Assembly (NCBI RefSeq): GCF_009696685.2 | Contig: NZ_CP102355.1 | Coordinates: 1,021,001-1,085,000, forward strand | DNA: 64,000 nucleotides | Direction: 5' to 3' | DNA from: Paracoccus sp. SMMA_5_TC | GTDB lineage: Bacteria > Pseudomonadota > Alphaproteobacteria > Rhodobacterales > Rhodobacteraceae | Shown: positions 1-8,004 of the stretch, piece by piece | Layout of the letters: each line of letters begins with the position of its first letter | Numbering within the stretch: the first letter of the stretch is position 1 | Notes under the pieces: generated by a model | Database searches by the model: none | What the model was told of the DNA's origin: nothing | The model's input: only the letters and a program-made list of their open reading frames with translations | Program-made: the position numbers and the translations under genes

Positions 1-985
1 CGCGAAACCGTTCCAGGACCGGCGCATACATCAGCTCGGGCGCGCTTTCGATCTGGTCGCGCCAGATGCCATAGGCCTCGGGGGCGAACAGTCGGGGTGC
101 CAGGGCCAGCGCCTCGGCCACGCAGGGCGGTGCGGCATGGGTAATGCGCGCGCCGGCCTGGGCCAGCCGGCGCAAGGCGTCCTCGAAGGCGGCCACGGGG
201 GCATCCCGCGCCTGATCCATCGGCATCCCGTCCAGCACCATCAGCCGCAAGCCGCGGGGCTGGGCGTCCGACAGGTCGACCACCGCCTCGCCGCGCAGCA
301 CCGCGAACAATTCGGCGCAATCCTCGACCGTGCGGGCGATGGGGCCGGCCACGTCAAATCGGCGGCACAGCGGCACCACGCCCTCGGCGCTGACCGCGCC
401 ATGGCTGGGCTTGAAGCCGACCAGCCCGTTCCAGGCCGCCGGCACGCGAATCGAGCCGCCGGTGTCGCTGCCGATCGCGGCGGCCGCCAAACCCAGCGCG
501 ACCGAGACCGCGGCGCCGCTGCTGGAGCCGCCCGGCGCCAGCGCCGGATCGATGCTGTTGGGCGGCGTCGCCGTCATCGGATTGACCCCCAGCCCCGAAA
601 AGGCCAGTTCGGTCAGATGCGTCTTGCCCAGACAGACCAGCCCGTCCAGCGTGGCCGCGGCCAGGATGGCGGCATCGCGGGCGGGCATGCGCCCGGCCAG
701 CAGGCGCGAGCCCGCCTCGGTCAGGGTGCCGGCGCTGTCGATATTGTCCTTCCAGCTGATCGCCACCCCGTCGAGCAGGCCGCGGCGCAGGCCGGCGCGG
801 GCGCGATCATGGGCGGCGATCGCCTCGGCCCGCGCGCGGTCGGGGCAAAGCCTGGCATAGATCCGGTCGGCATAGGGATGGCGAGCGGCGGCATCCAGAT
901 AGGCCTCGGCCTGTTCCACCGGGCTTATCAGCCCCGCCAGGATAGCCCTGCCCTGATCTGCGGCCGACGCCTTCAACCAATCCAT
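1..985 (-). CDS. Amidase-signature family amidase (3' end cut by window edge)
   Basis: The minus strand reads continuously from an ATG at 985 to the left edge, giving about 328 residues of an amidase-signature hydrolase that cleaves a C-N amide bond. The Ser-cisSer-Lys triad is visible: Lys79 in SWKDN, Ser154 in the PGGSSSG loop and nucleophile Ser178 in SDTGGSIR, followed by VPAAWNGLVGFKPSHG. An in-frame ATG at 1015 would add ten residues; I chose 985 because the reading starts there in a typical way (MDWLKAS) behind a GGGTGGGG stretch. It diverges from the UbiH-like gene. The C-terminal part lies outside the window. The substrate cannot be read from sequence: aryl or aliphatic amides, or an allophanate-type substrate, are all possible. 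It does not neighbour gatB, so a GatA role is unlikely. Confidence 0.88.
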   Translation of the reverse strand, partial: MDWLKASAADQGRAILAGLISPVEQAEAYLDAAARHPYADRIYARLCPDRARAEAIAAHDRARAGLRRGLLDGVAISWKDNIDSAGTLTEAGSRLLAGRMPARDAAILAAATLDGLVCLGKTHLTELAFSGLGVNPMTATPPNSIDPALAPGGSSSGAAVSVALGLAAAAIGSDTGGSIRVPAAWNGLVGFKPSHGAVSAEGVVPLCRRFDVAGPIARTVEDCAELFAVLRGEAVVDLSDAQPRGLRLMVLDGMPMDQARDAPVAAFEDALRRLAQAGARITHAAPPCVAEALALAPRLFAPEAYGIWRDQIESAPELMYAPVLERFR

Positions 986-1110
986 GCGCACCCCACCCTT
1001 GCTGTCACCACCCATGCGCAAAGGCTAGCCAATGCGCCGGGCGGCGGCAATGGCAGGGCCGGGCGGCAATGACGCATGGACATTCTTTTGCCGACGGCGA
1101 TAGTGCAGGC

Positions 1111-2334
1111 ATGGAAACAGATTTCGACATCGTGATTGCCGGCGGCGGGCTGAACGGCCCGACACTGGCCCTGGCCCTGGCGCAGGCCGGACTGTCAGTG
1201 GCGGTCGTGGACCCGCGCCCCGCCCAGGCCCGTGCCGATGCCGCCTTCGACGGTCGCGCCTATGCTTTGGCGCTGGCCTCGCAGCGGCTGCTGGCGGCGC
1301 TGGGGCTGTGGCGGGATCTGGCCGGCGAGGCGCAGGAAATTCGCAAGGTCGCCGCCTGTCAGGGGGCCCCGGGCGATGGCCCCGGTCCCTTCGGGCTGCA
1401 TTTCGACGGCGCCGAGATCGAGGAAGGCCGTCTTGGCTACATGCTTGAAGACAGGTTCCTTTATCGGGCGCTGCTGCGGGCCATGCAGGGCTGTGTGACC
1501 CATCTGGACGGGGTGTCGGTGGTGGCGCAGCAGCCCGGGCCGGCGGCGATCGCGGTGGATCTGTCCGACGGCCGCCGGCTGAGCGCGCGGCTGCTGGTCG
1601 GGGCCGACGGCCGGCAATCGGGCGTCGCCAGCCGCGCCGGCATCCGGCGACTGGGCCATGACTATGGTCAGATCGCGCTGGTGGCCGCCGTCGATCACGA
1701 ATTGCCGCATCAGGCGACAGCGCATCAGTTCTTCATGAGCGGCGGGCCTCTGGCGATCCTGCCGCTGCCTGGCAATCGCAGTTCCATCGTCTGGTCCGAG
1801 CCCGCCGACACCGCCCGCGCCATCCTGGACCTGCCCGATGCAGACTTCCTGGCGGTGCTGCGGCCACGATTCGGCGATTTTCTGGGGGCGATTCGGCTGG
1901 CCGGACCGCGGTTTTCCTATCCGTTGAGCCTGTCCCTGGCCGAAACCTATGTGGCGCCGCGGCTGGCGCTGATCGGGGATGCCGCGCACGGCGTGCATCC
2001 CATCGCCGGCCAGGGCCTGAACCTGGGGTTGCGCGATGTTGCCGCCCTGGCCGAGGTCGTGGTCACCGCCCGTCGCCGCGGCGAGGATCCGGGCGCGGCC
2101 GCTGTGCTGGGCCGCTATCAGGACTGGCGCCGGCCGGACGCCACCGCGCTGGCGCTGGGCATGGATGGGGTCAATGCGCTGTTTTCCAATGCCAACCCGC
2201 TGCTGCGGGCGGGTCGGGAACTGGGCATGGGTCTGGTCAATGCGGTGCCGGCGCTGCGCCGGGGCTTCATGCGCCAGGCGGCGGGGCTGAGCCTGCGGCC
2301 GATGCCGCGGCTGCTGGCGGGACAGCGGCTGTGA
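1111..2334 (+). CDS. UbiH/UbiF/Coq6-type FAD-dependent hydroxylase
   Basis: A 407-residue flavoprotein monooxygenase of the UbiH/Coq6 family, which hydroxylates the ring of ubiquinone precursors using FAD, O2 and NAD(P)H. The dinucleotide motif GGGLNG sits at residues 11-16. The second FAD-binding motif, LIGDAAHGVHPIAGQGLNLG, lies near residues 287-306 and is the hallmark of this family. An upstream ATG at 1069 would add 14 residues that look non-coding, so I start at METDFD (1111). The gene is monocistronic: it diverges from the amidase and is followed, after 88 bp, by the LolA-like gene on the same strand. The exact ring position (UbiH, UbiF, UbiI or UbiL type) cannot be told from sequence alone. 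Confidence 0.85.
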   Translation: METDFDIVIAGGGLNGPTLALALAQAGLSVAVVDPRPAQARADAAFDGRAYALALASQRLLAALGLWRDLAGEAQEIRKVAACQGAPGDGPGPFGLHFDGAEIEEGRLGYMLEDRFLYRALLRAMQGCVTHLDGVSVVAQQPGPAAIAVDLSDGRRLSARLLVGADGRQSGVASRAGIRRLGHDYGQIALVAAVDHELPHQATAHQFFMSGGPLAILPLPGNRSSIVWSEPADTARAILDLPDADFLAVLRPRFGDFLGAIRLAGPRFSYPLSLSLAETYVAPRLALIGDAAHGVHPIAGQGLNLGLRDVAALAEVVVTARRRGEDPGAAAVLGRYQDWRRPDATALALGMDGVNALFSNANPLLRAGRELGMGLVNAVPALRRGFMRQAAGLSLRPMPRLLAGQRL

Positions 2335-2422
2335 CCCCCCTCACACCGCTGTCAGCAAGGCCGGGCCGGGCCATCCTGCGAACGTGATGTGCAACCCTTT
2401 CGACTAAGGCTATGATCGCGGC

Positions 2423-3019
2423 ATGAAACTCAGATCGCTCGCCCTTGCGCCCGTCTTCGCCCTGGCCATGGCCGTTCCCGCCCTGGCCGAGAAAATCCCC
2501 CTGAACGAGATTTCGCGCTATCTGAACGGCATCAAGACCGCCGTCGCCGATTTCACCCAGGTGAACCCGGATGGCTCGGTCTCGACCGGCACGGTCTATA
2601 TCCACCGGCCGAACCGCGTCCGTTTCGAATACAAGGGCGACCGCACGCTGGTGTTGGCCTCGGCCGGGCAGGTGGCGGTGTTCGACGGCAAGACCAAGGG
2701 CGGTCCGCAGCAATATCCGCTGTCCAAGACGCCGCTTTCCCTGATCCTGGCGCCGAATATCAACCTGGGCCAGGCGCGCATGGTTACCAGCCACACCGAA
2801 CGGAAGAACACGACCGTGGTCACCGCCCAGGACCCGAAGCATCCCGAATACGGCAACATTCAACTGGTATTCACCGCCAACCCGACGCAGCTGCGCCAGT
2901 GGGTGGTGACCGACGACACGGGCAAGCGCACCACCGTGATCCTGGGCGACATGAAGACCGGGGTCGGCTTCAAGCCTTCGACCTTTGCCATCGAGAGCGA
3001 GATCGCCCGCCGCCGCTAG
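2423..3019 (+). CDS. LolA-like outer-membrane lipoprotein carrier
   Basis: A 198-residue secreted protein with a clear signal peptide (MKLRSLALAPVFALAMAVPALA, cleavage after about residue 22). The rest matches the LolA fold: the opening IPLNEISRYLNGIKTAVADF, the FTQ segment, and the strand-rich YIHRPNRVRFEYKGD region typical of LolA proteins that carry lipoproteins across the periplasm to the outer membrane. The length is normal for the family (about 180-210 residues). It converges on the transglycosylase lipoprotein at 3035, whose stop is 15 bp away. lolA would be the usual symbol, but alphaproteobacteria often hold more than one LolA-like protein, so I leave the symbol empty. Confidence 0.82.
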   Translation: MKLRSLALAPVFALAMAVPALAEKIPLNEISRYLNGIKTAVADFTQVNPDGSVSTGTVYIHRPNRVRFEYKGDRTLVLASAGQVAVFDGKTKGGPQQYPLSKTPLSLILAPNINLGQARMVTSHTERKNTTVVTAQDPKHPEYGNIQLVFTANPTQLRQWVVTDDTGKRTTVILGDMKTGVGFKPSTFAIESEIARRR

Positions 3020-3034
3020 GCGGGCGCTGGCGAC

Positions 3035-3613
3035 CTAGCGACAGCGCGCAAGCTGCATCTGATAAAGTTGGGCGCGCGCATCCACCTTGGCGGCAACGCT
3101 CATCAACCATGGCTTGCTGCGATGCGAGCCACGGGCAAAGCCCTGCCGACCCTCGTGATAGGCCAGATACTGGGCGCCGGCGTCATGTTTGGAAATGCCC
3201 AGGGTTCGGGCGCTGTCATGCATGTACCAGCCCATGAAATCGGTGGCGTCGCGGATATTGTCGCGTCGCGCGCCCCGGTTGCCTGTGGCGCGGCGATAGT
3301 CGTCCCAGGTGCCGTCAATGGCCTGGCTGTAGCCATAGGCCGAACTTTGCCGACCCAGCGGGATGATCCCCAACGCATAGCGATGCGGGGTGCGCGCGTC
3401 GCCGATGAATTTCGATTCCTGGTGGATGGTGGCCATCTGCACATGCACCGGCACGCCCCAGCGGCGCTCGGCCTGTTTCATTGCCCGCATATAGGCGGGC
3501 CGTTCGGCTGCGATGGCGCAGGCATTGTCCAGATTGCGCGGCGCCTTGTAGTTTCCGCCCCCTCCGCAAGAGGCCACCAGCCCGACGATGGCGAGCTTGA
3601 GAAACCTGTTCAT
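3035..3613 (-). CDS. Lytic transglycosylase (SLT-type) lipoprotein
   Basis: A 192-residue lipoprotein with a type II signal peptide: MNRFLKLAIVGLVASC carries a lipobox ending at Cys16, followed by GGGG. The remainder is a lysozyme-like SLT domain that cleaves peptidoglycan glycan strands. The probable catalytic Glu is in ATIHQESKF, and AYGYSQAIDGTWDDYR and the DATDFMGWYMH segment are typical of the family. I chose the ATG at 3613, which has GAGGGCAGT just upstream and gives a proper signal peptide; longer readings lack one. It converges with the LolA-like gene. The small size suggests a minimal catalytic domain without carbohydrate-binding modules. Confidence 0.85.
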   Translation of the reverse strand: MNRFLKLAIVGLVASCGGGGNYKAPRNLDNACAIAAERPAYMRAMKQAERRWGVPVHVQMATIHQESKFIGDARTPHRYALGIIPLGRQSSAYGYSQAIDGTWDDYRRATGNRGARRDNIRDATDFMGWYMHDSARTLGISKHDAGAQYLAYHEGRQGFARGSHRSKPWLMSVAAKVDARAQLYQMQLARCR

Positions 3614-3908
3614 ACTGCCCTCATGTTTTTTGGGCAATTTTAGCGCAGGCGGCTTTACGGGTGCAAATGACAATGGCGCGCGCGCAGCAAAGGCATCGTG
3701 TCGCAGGCCATGCGGCAAAGGCCGAGCGAACCTTTCCAGCAGCTTGCAACGGAATGGTCTGGGCGAATATCCGCCGATCTGACGGTTGCAGGCCGCGCCG
3801 GCGCAGGGCTGTCCGATGTCCTGCCGTCGGGTCGCCACCAATCAGGGCTTTTCGCTGCGTGGCGCAGGTTCTACCAGTAATATTGTTTCGCGCATATTGG
3901 GGGGAATC

Positions 3909-5090
3909 ATGTCTGACAACGAAATCGTCATCCTGGCGGGGGCGCGCACCGCCATCGGCGCCTTTGGCGGCAGTCTGGCCGGGGTGCCGCCGATCCAGCT
4001 GGCGGCGGCAGTGACCCGCGCCGCGATCGAGCGCGCCGGCATCGGCGCCGATCGCATCGGCACGGTCGTCTTTGGTCATGTCATCAACACCGAGCCGCGC
4101 GACATGTATCTGTCGCGGGCGGCCATGCTCGAGGCGGGGATTCCCGACACCACGCCGGCGCTCAACGTGAACCGGCTGTGCGGTTCAGGGGCGCAGGCCA
4201 TTGTCTCGGCCAGCCAGGCATTGATGCTGGGCGACGCCGATTTTGCCGTCGCCGGTGGCGCGGAATCGATGAGCCGCGCCCCCTATGCCGTGCCCGCCGC
4301 GCGCTTTGGCGCCAAGATGGGCGATGTCGCCATGCTGGACATGATGGTGGGGGCGCTGACCTGTCCGATGGGCACGGGCCACATGGGAGTGACGGCCGAA
4401 AACGTCGCGCGCGAACATGAAGTCTCGCGCCAGGATCAGGATGCGTTTGCCTTGGAAAGCCAGCGCAGGGCCGCCAATGCCATCGCGCAGGGCTACTTCC
4501 GCGACCAGATCGTCCCGATCGAGGTCAAGGGTCGCAAGGGCCCGGTGCTGTTCGATACCGACGAACATCCCAAGGCAACCGATGCCGACAAGCTTGCCGC
4601 GCTGAAGCCGGTGTTCAAGAAGGACGGCAGCGTGACCGCCGGCAATGCCTCGGGCATCAATGACGGTGCCGGCGCCGTGGTCCTGGCCCGCGCCCAGGCG
4701 GCGCGCGAGGCCGGGCTGACGCCGCAATTCCGCCTGTTGGGCTATGCGGTGGCGGGCGTGCGCCCCGAGGTCATGGGCATCGGCCCGATCCCGGCCGTGC
4801 AGGCGCTGATGGCGCGCACCGGGCTGAAGGCGCAGGATTTCGACGTGATCGAATCGAACGAGGCCTTCGCCGCGCAGGCCTTGGCAGTGAACAAGGGGCT
4901 GGGTCTGGATCCGGCCCGGGTCAATCCCAACGGCGGCGCCATTGCACTGGGCCATCCGGTGGGCGCGACCGGCGCCATCATCACCATCAAGGCCATGTAT
5001 GAACTGATGCGCACCGGCGGTCGCAAGGCGCTGATCACCATGTGCATCGGCGGCGGCCAGGGCATCGCCCTGGCGATCGAACGGCTCTAG
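3909..5090 (+). CDS. bktB: Acetyl-CoA C-acyltransferase (BktB-like beta-ketothiolase)
   Basis: A 393-residue thiolase that reversibly condenses two acyl-CoA molecules. All catalytic residues are present: Cys91 in NRLCGSGAQA, His349 in ALGHPVGATGA and Cys379 in MCIGGGQG. The stretch INTEPRDMYLSRAAM and the overall spacing resemble Cupriavidus BktB, which accepts longer acyl-CoAs, more than PhaA; this comparison is from memory. No phaB or phaC neighbour is present, so a role in polyhydroxyalkanoate synthesis is not shown by context. The start at 3909 (MSDNEIVIL) follows GGGGGAATC. A strong Rho-independent terminator follows the stop at 5112-5151. Confidence 0.85.
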   Translation: MSDNEIVILAGARTAIGAFGGSLAGVPPIQLAAAVTRAAIERAGIGADRIGTVVFGHVINTEPRDMYLSRAAMLEAGIPDTTPALNVNRLCGSGAQAIVSASQALMLGDADFAVAGGAESMSRAPYAVPAARFGAKMGDVAMLDMMVGALTCPMGTGHMGVTAENVAREHEVSRQDQDAFALESQRRAANAIAQGYFRDQIVPIEVKGRKGPVLFDTDEHPKATDADKLAALKPVFKKDGSVTAGNASGINDGAGAVVLARAQAAREAGLTPQFRLLGYAVAGVRPEVMGIGPIPAVQALMARTGLKAQDFDVIESNEAFAAQALAVNKGLGLDPARVNPNGGAIALGHPVGATGAIITIKAMYELMRTGGRKALITMCIGGGQGIALAIERL

Positions 5091-5111
5091 CGGCCAGAAC
5101 CCGCTCTGCAA

Positions 5112-5151
5112 CACCCCGGCGGTCATGGCTGTCGGGGTGCGATGTTTTTTT
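5112..5151 (+). terminator. Rho-independent terminator of the thiolase gene
   Basis: CACCCCG (5112-5118) pairs with CGGGGTG (5133-5139), with extra pairs possible inside the 14-nt loop. A run of seven T follows at 5145-5151. It lies 22 bp after the thiolase stop codon. Confidence 0.85.
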
Positions 5152-5268
5152 CGCACAGTGAGGCGCCGACCTTTGCAGGCGATGGTGCCGACCCTTCGCG
5201 CGGTCGGACCGCTCCGGCAGATGCCGGTTTCCGGGCCGAAAAAACGGCGTCGACACAATCCGGGCGGC

Positions 5269-5302
5269 AAAAATGGAACGAGCCGCTCCTTGGGAACGGC
5301 TC
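5269..5302 (-). terminator. Rho-independent terminator of the small transcript
   Basis: On the minus strand GAGCCGTTCC and GGAGCGGCTC form a ten-pair stem (one G-T pair) with a three-base loop. A run of five T follows seven bases after the stem, at 5269-5273 of the window. Confidence 0.75.
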
Positions 5303-5380
5303 GCGAGATCCACGGAGATGGTCCGGTTAGGGGCGGTGCCCACCGACCCAGTCAGGGTTGTTCAACCCTTGGGGCTGCCC

Positions 5381-5437
5381 TCAGGCTGCGGCCCCCCTGA
5401 CTGTCCCGACACCTCTCTCCAATATCACTCTCGACAC
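5381..5437 (-). CDS. 18-residue small ORF with perfect Shine-Dalgarno
   Basis: The frame GTG...TGA encodes VSRVILERGVGTVRGAAA. It is preceded by AAAGGAGG at an ideal spacing of seven bases, one of the strongest ribosome-binding sites in the window. The product has no membrane segment or known motif. Its coding sequence overlaps a segment able to pair with the downstream hairpin, so translation could steer RNA folding. It could be a regulatory leader peptide or a genuine small protein; the sequence does not decide this. Confidence 0.5.
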   Translation of the reverse strand: MSRVILERGVGTVRGAAA

Positions 5438-5499
5438 TGGACCACCTCCTTTCAAAAAGTTGCCGTTGTAGGTCCAGCGTGACACAGAAAGATGAACAG

Positions 5500-6114
5500 T
5501 CAATGAATTTGCGCGTGACGTTGGATCAAATTCCCGACGATCAGCCGGAAGGGAATCAGCGCCACAACCGCCTGCGCCACCTTGACCAGCCAGTCGGCCG
5601 TGGCCAGCGACACCCATAGCGGCAGCACCGGCCCCATACCCAGCAGCGCAACCGGCTCATTTGCCCAGGAAACATCGTCTGCGGGGAACAGCACGCTGAG
5701 CGGCGCGGCAAAGGCGATGGTAAAGAAGATCACCGTATCCAGCACCGATCCGACCAGGGTGGCGACCAGGGGTGGCAACCACCAGTTGTATTTTCGCAAC
5801 TGGTTGAACACGGAAATGTCCATGAGCTGCGCCGACAGGAACGCCGCCCCCGAGGCGATGGCGATCCGCAGCGTGGTCTTGTCCAGACCGGCGGCAACGA
5901 TCGAACACAGCACCCCGGTCATGAACCCGGCAAAAACCACCTTGCGTGCCGCGGCGGGACCATAGACGCGATTCATCACATCGGTCACAAGGAAGGCGAC
6001 GGGATAGGTCAGGGCCCCCCAGGTCAGCCAGTCGCCCAGCAGATGCTGGACCAGGATGTTCGATGCCACCACAACGGTGGCCATGGCGATGACGCCGGGC
6101 AGGATACGGGGCAT
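5500..6114 (-). CDS. VUT family queuosine-precursor transporter (YhhQ-like)
   Basis: A 204-residue integral membrane protein of the VUT/YhhQ family, which imports queuosine precursors such as preQ0/preQ1 for tRNA modification. The family signature is visible: LTYPVAFLVTDVMNRVYG near residues 33-50, and VFNQLRKYNWWLPPLVATLVGSVLDT after about residue 100. About six hydrophobic segments can be counted. I start at MPRILPGVIA (6114), where the first membrane segment begins; an in-frame extension to 6249 is arginine-rich and looks non-coding. I looked for a preQ1 riboswitch in the 106-bp leader and found none convincing. Confidence 0.85.
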   Translation of the reverse strand: MPRILPGVIAMATVVVASNILVQHLLGDWLTWGALTYPVAFLVTDVMNRVYGPAAARKVVFAGFMTGVLCSIVAAGLDKTTLRIAIASGAAFLSAQLMDISVFNQLRKYNWWLPPLVATLVGSVLDTVIFFTIAFAAPLSVLFPADDVSWANEPVALLGMGPVLPLWVSLATADWLVKVAQAVVALIPFRLIVGNLIQRHAQIH

Positions 6115-6171
6115 GTCAGGATCCGTTTTGACAAGGTAGCGGAGACTCGGCCCCGTCCGGGGGCAAGGCCG

Positions 6172-6198
6172 CATATAGCGCCGTGCGGTGCAAGTCAA
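6172..6198 (-). promoter_or_regulatory. Possible promoter of the VUT transporter gene
   Basis: On the minus strand TTGACT (6193-6198) and TATATG (6172-6177) are separated by 15 bases, slightly short for a sigma-70-type promoter. They lie in the gap between the esterase-like gene and the VUT start. Confidence 0.3.
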
Positions 6199-6220
6199 CG
6201 GCCGCAGCCGTGACCGGGCA

Positions 6221-7159
6221 TCAGCCATTGGGCATGGGGGCCTCGACAAGGCGATATTCGACCAGTTCCGTCCGTTGCAGAAGGCCGAAATTATCGTCTG
6301 AAATCATGGTGATGCGGATTCCCTGACCATCATGCCAGACGGAAATCCCTTCAAGGTTGTCATATTGCAGCGGGCGCGTTTCCAACACTACCTGGTCGTT
6401 CACCGGCCCGTCGGCGGTCAGTTCCATGCGGCGCACCCGGCTGCGAAAACCCAGCAGGCCCTTGAAGTCGCGTTCCAGGATATACAGCCGCCCGTCGGGT
6501 CCGACATCGGCGCCAACCACCAGCCAGTCGCCGCTGCGCGGGATGGCAAACGGCTGGTCCCAGCGCCCGTTTTGCCAGCGCCAGACCGGAAAGGGGCGTG
6601 TCAGCGCGCCCGAGCGTTCCGGAATCGTCAGCAGCGTGCCGTCGGGCAGGATCGCCAGCGCCTCGAGCGAGGCGTTGCGCTGCATGGTCCGGAACTCGGG
6701 CGGGCGGGGCAGGGGCTGGGACGGGCTGTCGGGGGTGTCGTATCGGGCCACCCGGGTCAGCCCCTCGAAGCTGACCCAGATCGTGCCGTCATCTGCGATG
6801 GCCAGCCCCTCGCTGTCGCCCTGCCAGCCGGGCTTGAGGGGCGCGCCATCGGCATCGCGCAGTCGCGCTCGGCCGGCGATTTCAAGCTTGCGGATGCGGC
6901 CCTGGGCGTCGCGTTCGACGCTGCCCCAGCGCAGGCTGGCGCGATCCGAAAGCACCGTGAAGCGGTCACCGTCGGCGCTGATCTCGATGCCGGAAAAGCC
7001 GCCGAACTCGTCGTCATCCATCTGCCAGACATAGGTGGCGACATATTCGACCTGCGGGGGCTGGGCCCGCGCGGCGCCGACGGCCAGCGTGGCCGCCAGG
7101 GCCGCCGCCGCAATCCGCCTTGCGCCGCGCCCTAGCGGGCGGTGGCGACGATCTGGCAT
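6221..7159 (-). CDS. Secreted esterase-like activity of phytase family protein
   Basis: A 312-residue secreted protein. The N-terminus (MPDRRHRPLGRGARRIAAAA...) has a basic stretch followed by a hydrophobic core ending at VGAARA, a probable signal peptide. The body carries beta-propeller-like repeats seen in the phytase-like esterase domain (PF13449-type): GGFSGIEISADGDRFTVLSD, WQGDSEGLAIADDGTIWVSF and SLEALAILPDGTLLTIPE. The start ATG lies 28 bp inside the 3' end of mepA, so translation is probably coupled. The substrate is unknown; despite the family name most members are uncharacterised. It is the last gene of the MFS-mepA-esterase run. Confidence 0.72.
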   Translation of the reverse strand: MPDRRHRPLGRGARRIAAAALAATLAVGAARAQPPQVEYVATYVWQMDDDEFGGFSGIEISADGDRFTVLSDRASLRWGSVERDAQGRIRKLEIAGRARLRDADGAPLKPGWQGDSEGLAIADDGTIWVSFEGLTRVARYDTPDSPSQPLPRPPEFRTMQRNASLEALAILPDGTLLTIPERSGALTRPFPVWRWQNGRWDQPFAIPRSGDWLVVGADVGPDGRLYILERDFKGLLGFRSRVRRMELTADGPVNDQVVLETRPLQYDNLEGISVWHDGQGIRITMISDDNFGLLQRTELVEYRLVEAPMPNG

Positions 7160-8004
7160 TGCCGGGGCATTTCGCTGAGCCGGAAGCTGCGGGGATGGCG
7201 ATAGTTCGGGTCTGGTGGCACCGGCTTGACGCGGCTGGGGTCGATGCGGTTGCGGATCCATTCGGCGGCCTCTTCGCAGCCGTCGCCGGGCGGCGGTGGA
7301 TCCTGCGGCTGGCAGATCGAACCGGCGGGGCAGCGCAGGCGGACGTGAAAATGATAATCGTGGTTGTTGATCGGGCGGATCTTGCGCAGCCAGGCGCGAT
7401 CGCCGCCGGCCGCCTGGCACATCGCCACCTTGGCCACCGGATCGACAAAGATGCGCTCGACCCGCGGATCGCGGGCGGCCGCGCGCATGATCGCCATGTG
7501 CGCCGGGCTCCACAGCGCCGAGGGCGCGGTGCCGGCCTTGTTGACCACCGATTGCGAGGACAGTTTTTCGCGCGCCGCGGGGCTGAGGTTCAGGCTGTGC
7601 GGCGGCAGCATCCAGATGTCGGCATCCAGCCCCATCTGATGGCTGGCATGCCCCGACAGCATCGGCCCACCGCGCGGCTGGCTCATGTCGCCGATATAGA
7701 GGCCCTGCCAGCCGGCCTGGCGCGCCGCGCCGGACAGGCCGATCAGGAAGCTGACCAGTTCGGGATGGCCCCAGTAGCGGTTGCGCGACAGCCGCATCGC
7801 CTGCCAGGTGGGCCCGGTTTCGGGCAGCGCCACCGCGCCTGACACGCAGCCCTTGGAATAAAAGCCGATCGCCGCAGCTGCGCCGCCGGTCGGGCCAGGG
7901 GCGCTGCCAAAGACATCCTTTGCCAGGGGGTCGCCCGCGACAGGCTGGGCCATGCCCAATGCTGCCAGCGCCAGCGTGGCGACGGTCAGGAACTTGCGGA
8001 TCAC
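7132..8004 (-). CDS. mepA: Penicillin-insensitive murein endopeptidase
   Basis: A 290-residue periplasmic zinc peptidase that cuts D-alanyl-meso-diaminopimelate cross-links in peptidoglycan. Zinc ligands of the LAS family are visible: His122 and Asp129 in GHASHQMGLDADIW, and a late His in NNHDYHFHVRL. A signal peptide (FLTVATLALAALGMAQPVAG) precedes the mature part. The start is a GTG at 8004 that overlaps the stop of the MFS gene as GTGA, with AAGGAGAGG upstream; other in-frame starts would run deep into the MFS gene. The length fits the family (about 275-300). Confidence 0.9.
   Translation of the reverse strand: MIRKFLTVATLALAALGMAQPVAGDPLAKDVFGSAPGPTGGAAAAIGFYSKGCVSGAVALPETGPTWQAMRLSRNRYWGHPELVSFLIGLSGAARQAGWQGLYIGDMSQPRGGPMLSGHASHQMGLDADIWMLPPHSLNLSPAAREKLSSQSVVNKAGTAPSALWSPAHMAIMRAAARDPRVERIFVDPVAKVAMCQAAGGDRAWLRKIRPINNHDYHFHVRLRCPAGSICQPQDPPPPGDGCEEAAEWIRNRIDPSRVKPVPPDPNYRHPRSFRLSEMPRQCQIVATAR

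Larger units (their letters stand above)
5269..5480 (-). ncRNA. Putative structured small transcript with leader-like ORF and alternative hairpins
   Basis: On the minus strand a compact unit of about 210 nt sits alone between the VUT transporter gene and the thiolase terminator. In order it holds: an inverted repeat TGGACC (5471-5476 and 5438-5443) enclosing a perfect Shine-Dalgarno AAAGGAGG (5445-5452); an 18-codon GTG ORF (5381-5437); a hairpin AGGGTTGAACAACCCT (5354-5369); and a terminator (5269-5302). A 9-nt segment inside the ORF (5395-5403) is exactly complementary to 5349-5357, which overlaps the hairpin, so the two pairings exclude each other, as in attenuators. A TTGACT element lies upstream at about 5498-5503. 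No gene follows on the same strand. I do not recognise it as 6S, SRP, tmRNA or RNase P RNA. It may be a stand-alone sRNA or a peptide-encoding mRNA. Confidence 0.55.

Noticed and set aside
137..1072. Open frame of about 311 codons on the plus strand
   Set aside because: Low-complexity Gly/Arg/His composition and antisense to a clear amidase with its full catalytic triad.
5269..5480. 6S, SRP, tmRNA or RNase P RNA
   Set aside because: Signature segments of each are missing; the unit has a Shine-Dalgarno and ORF instead.
6115..6220. preQ1 riboswitch upstream of the VUT transporter
   Set aside because: The leader has a CTACC-like loop but no P1/L3 pairing that fits a known preQ1 class.
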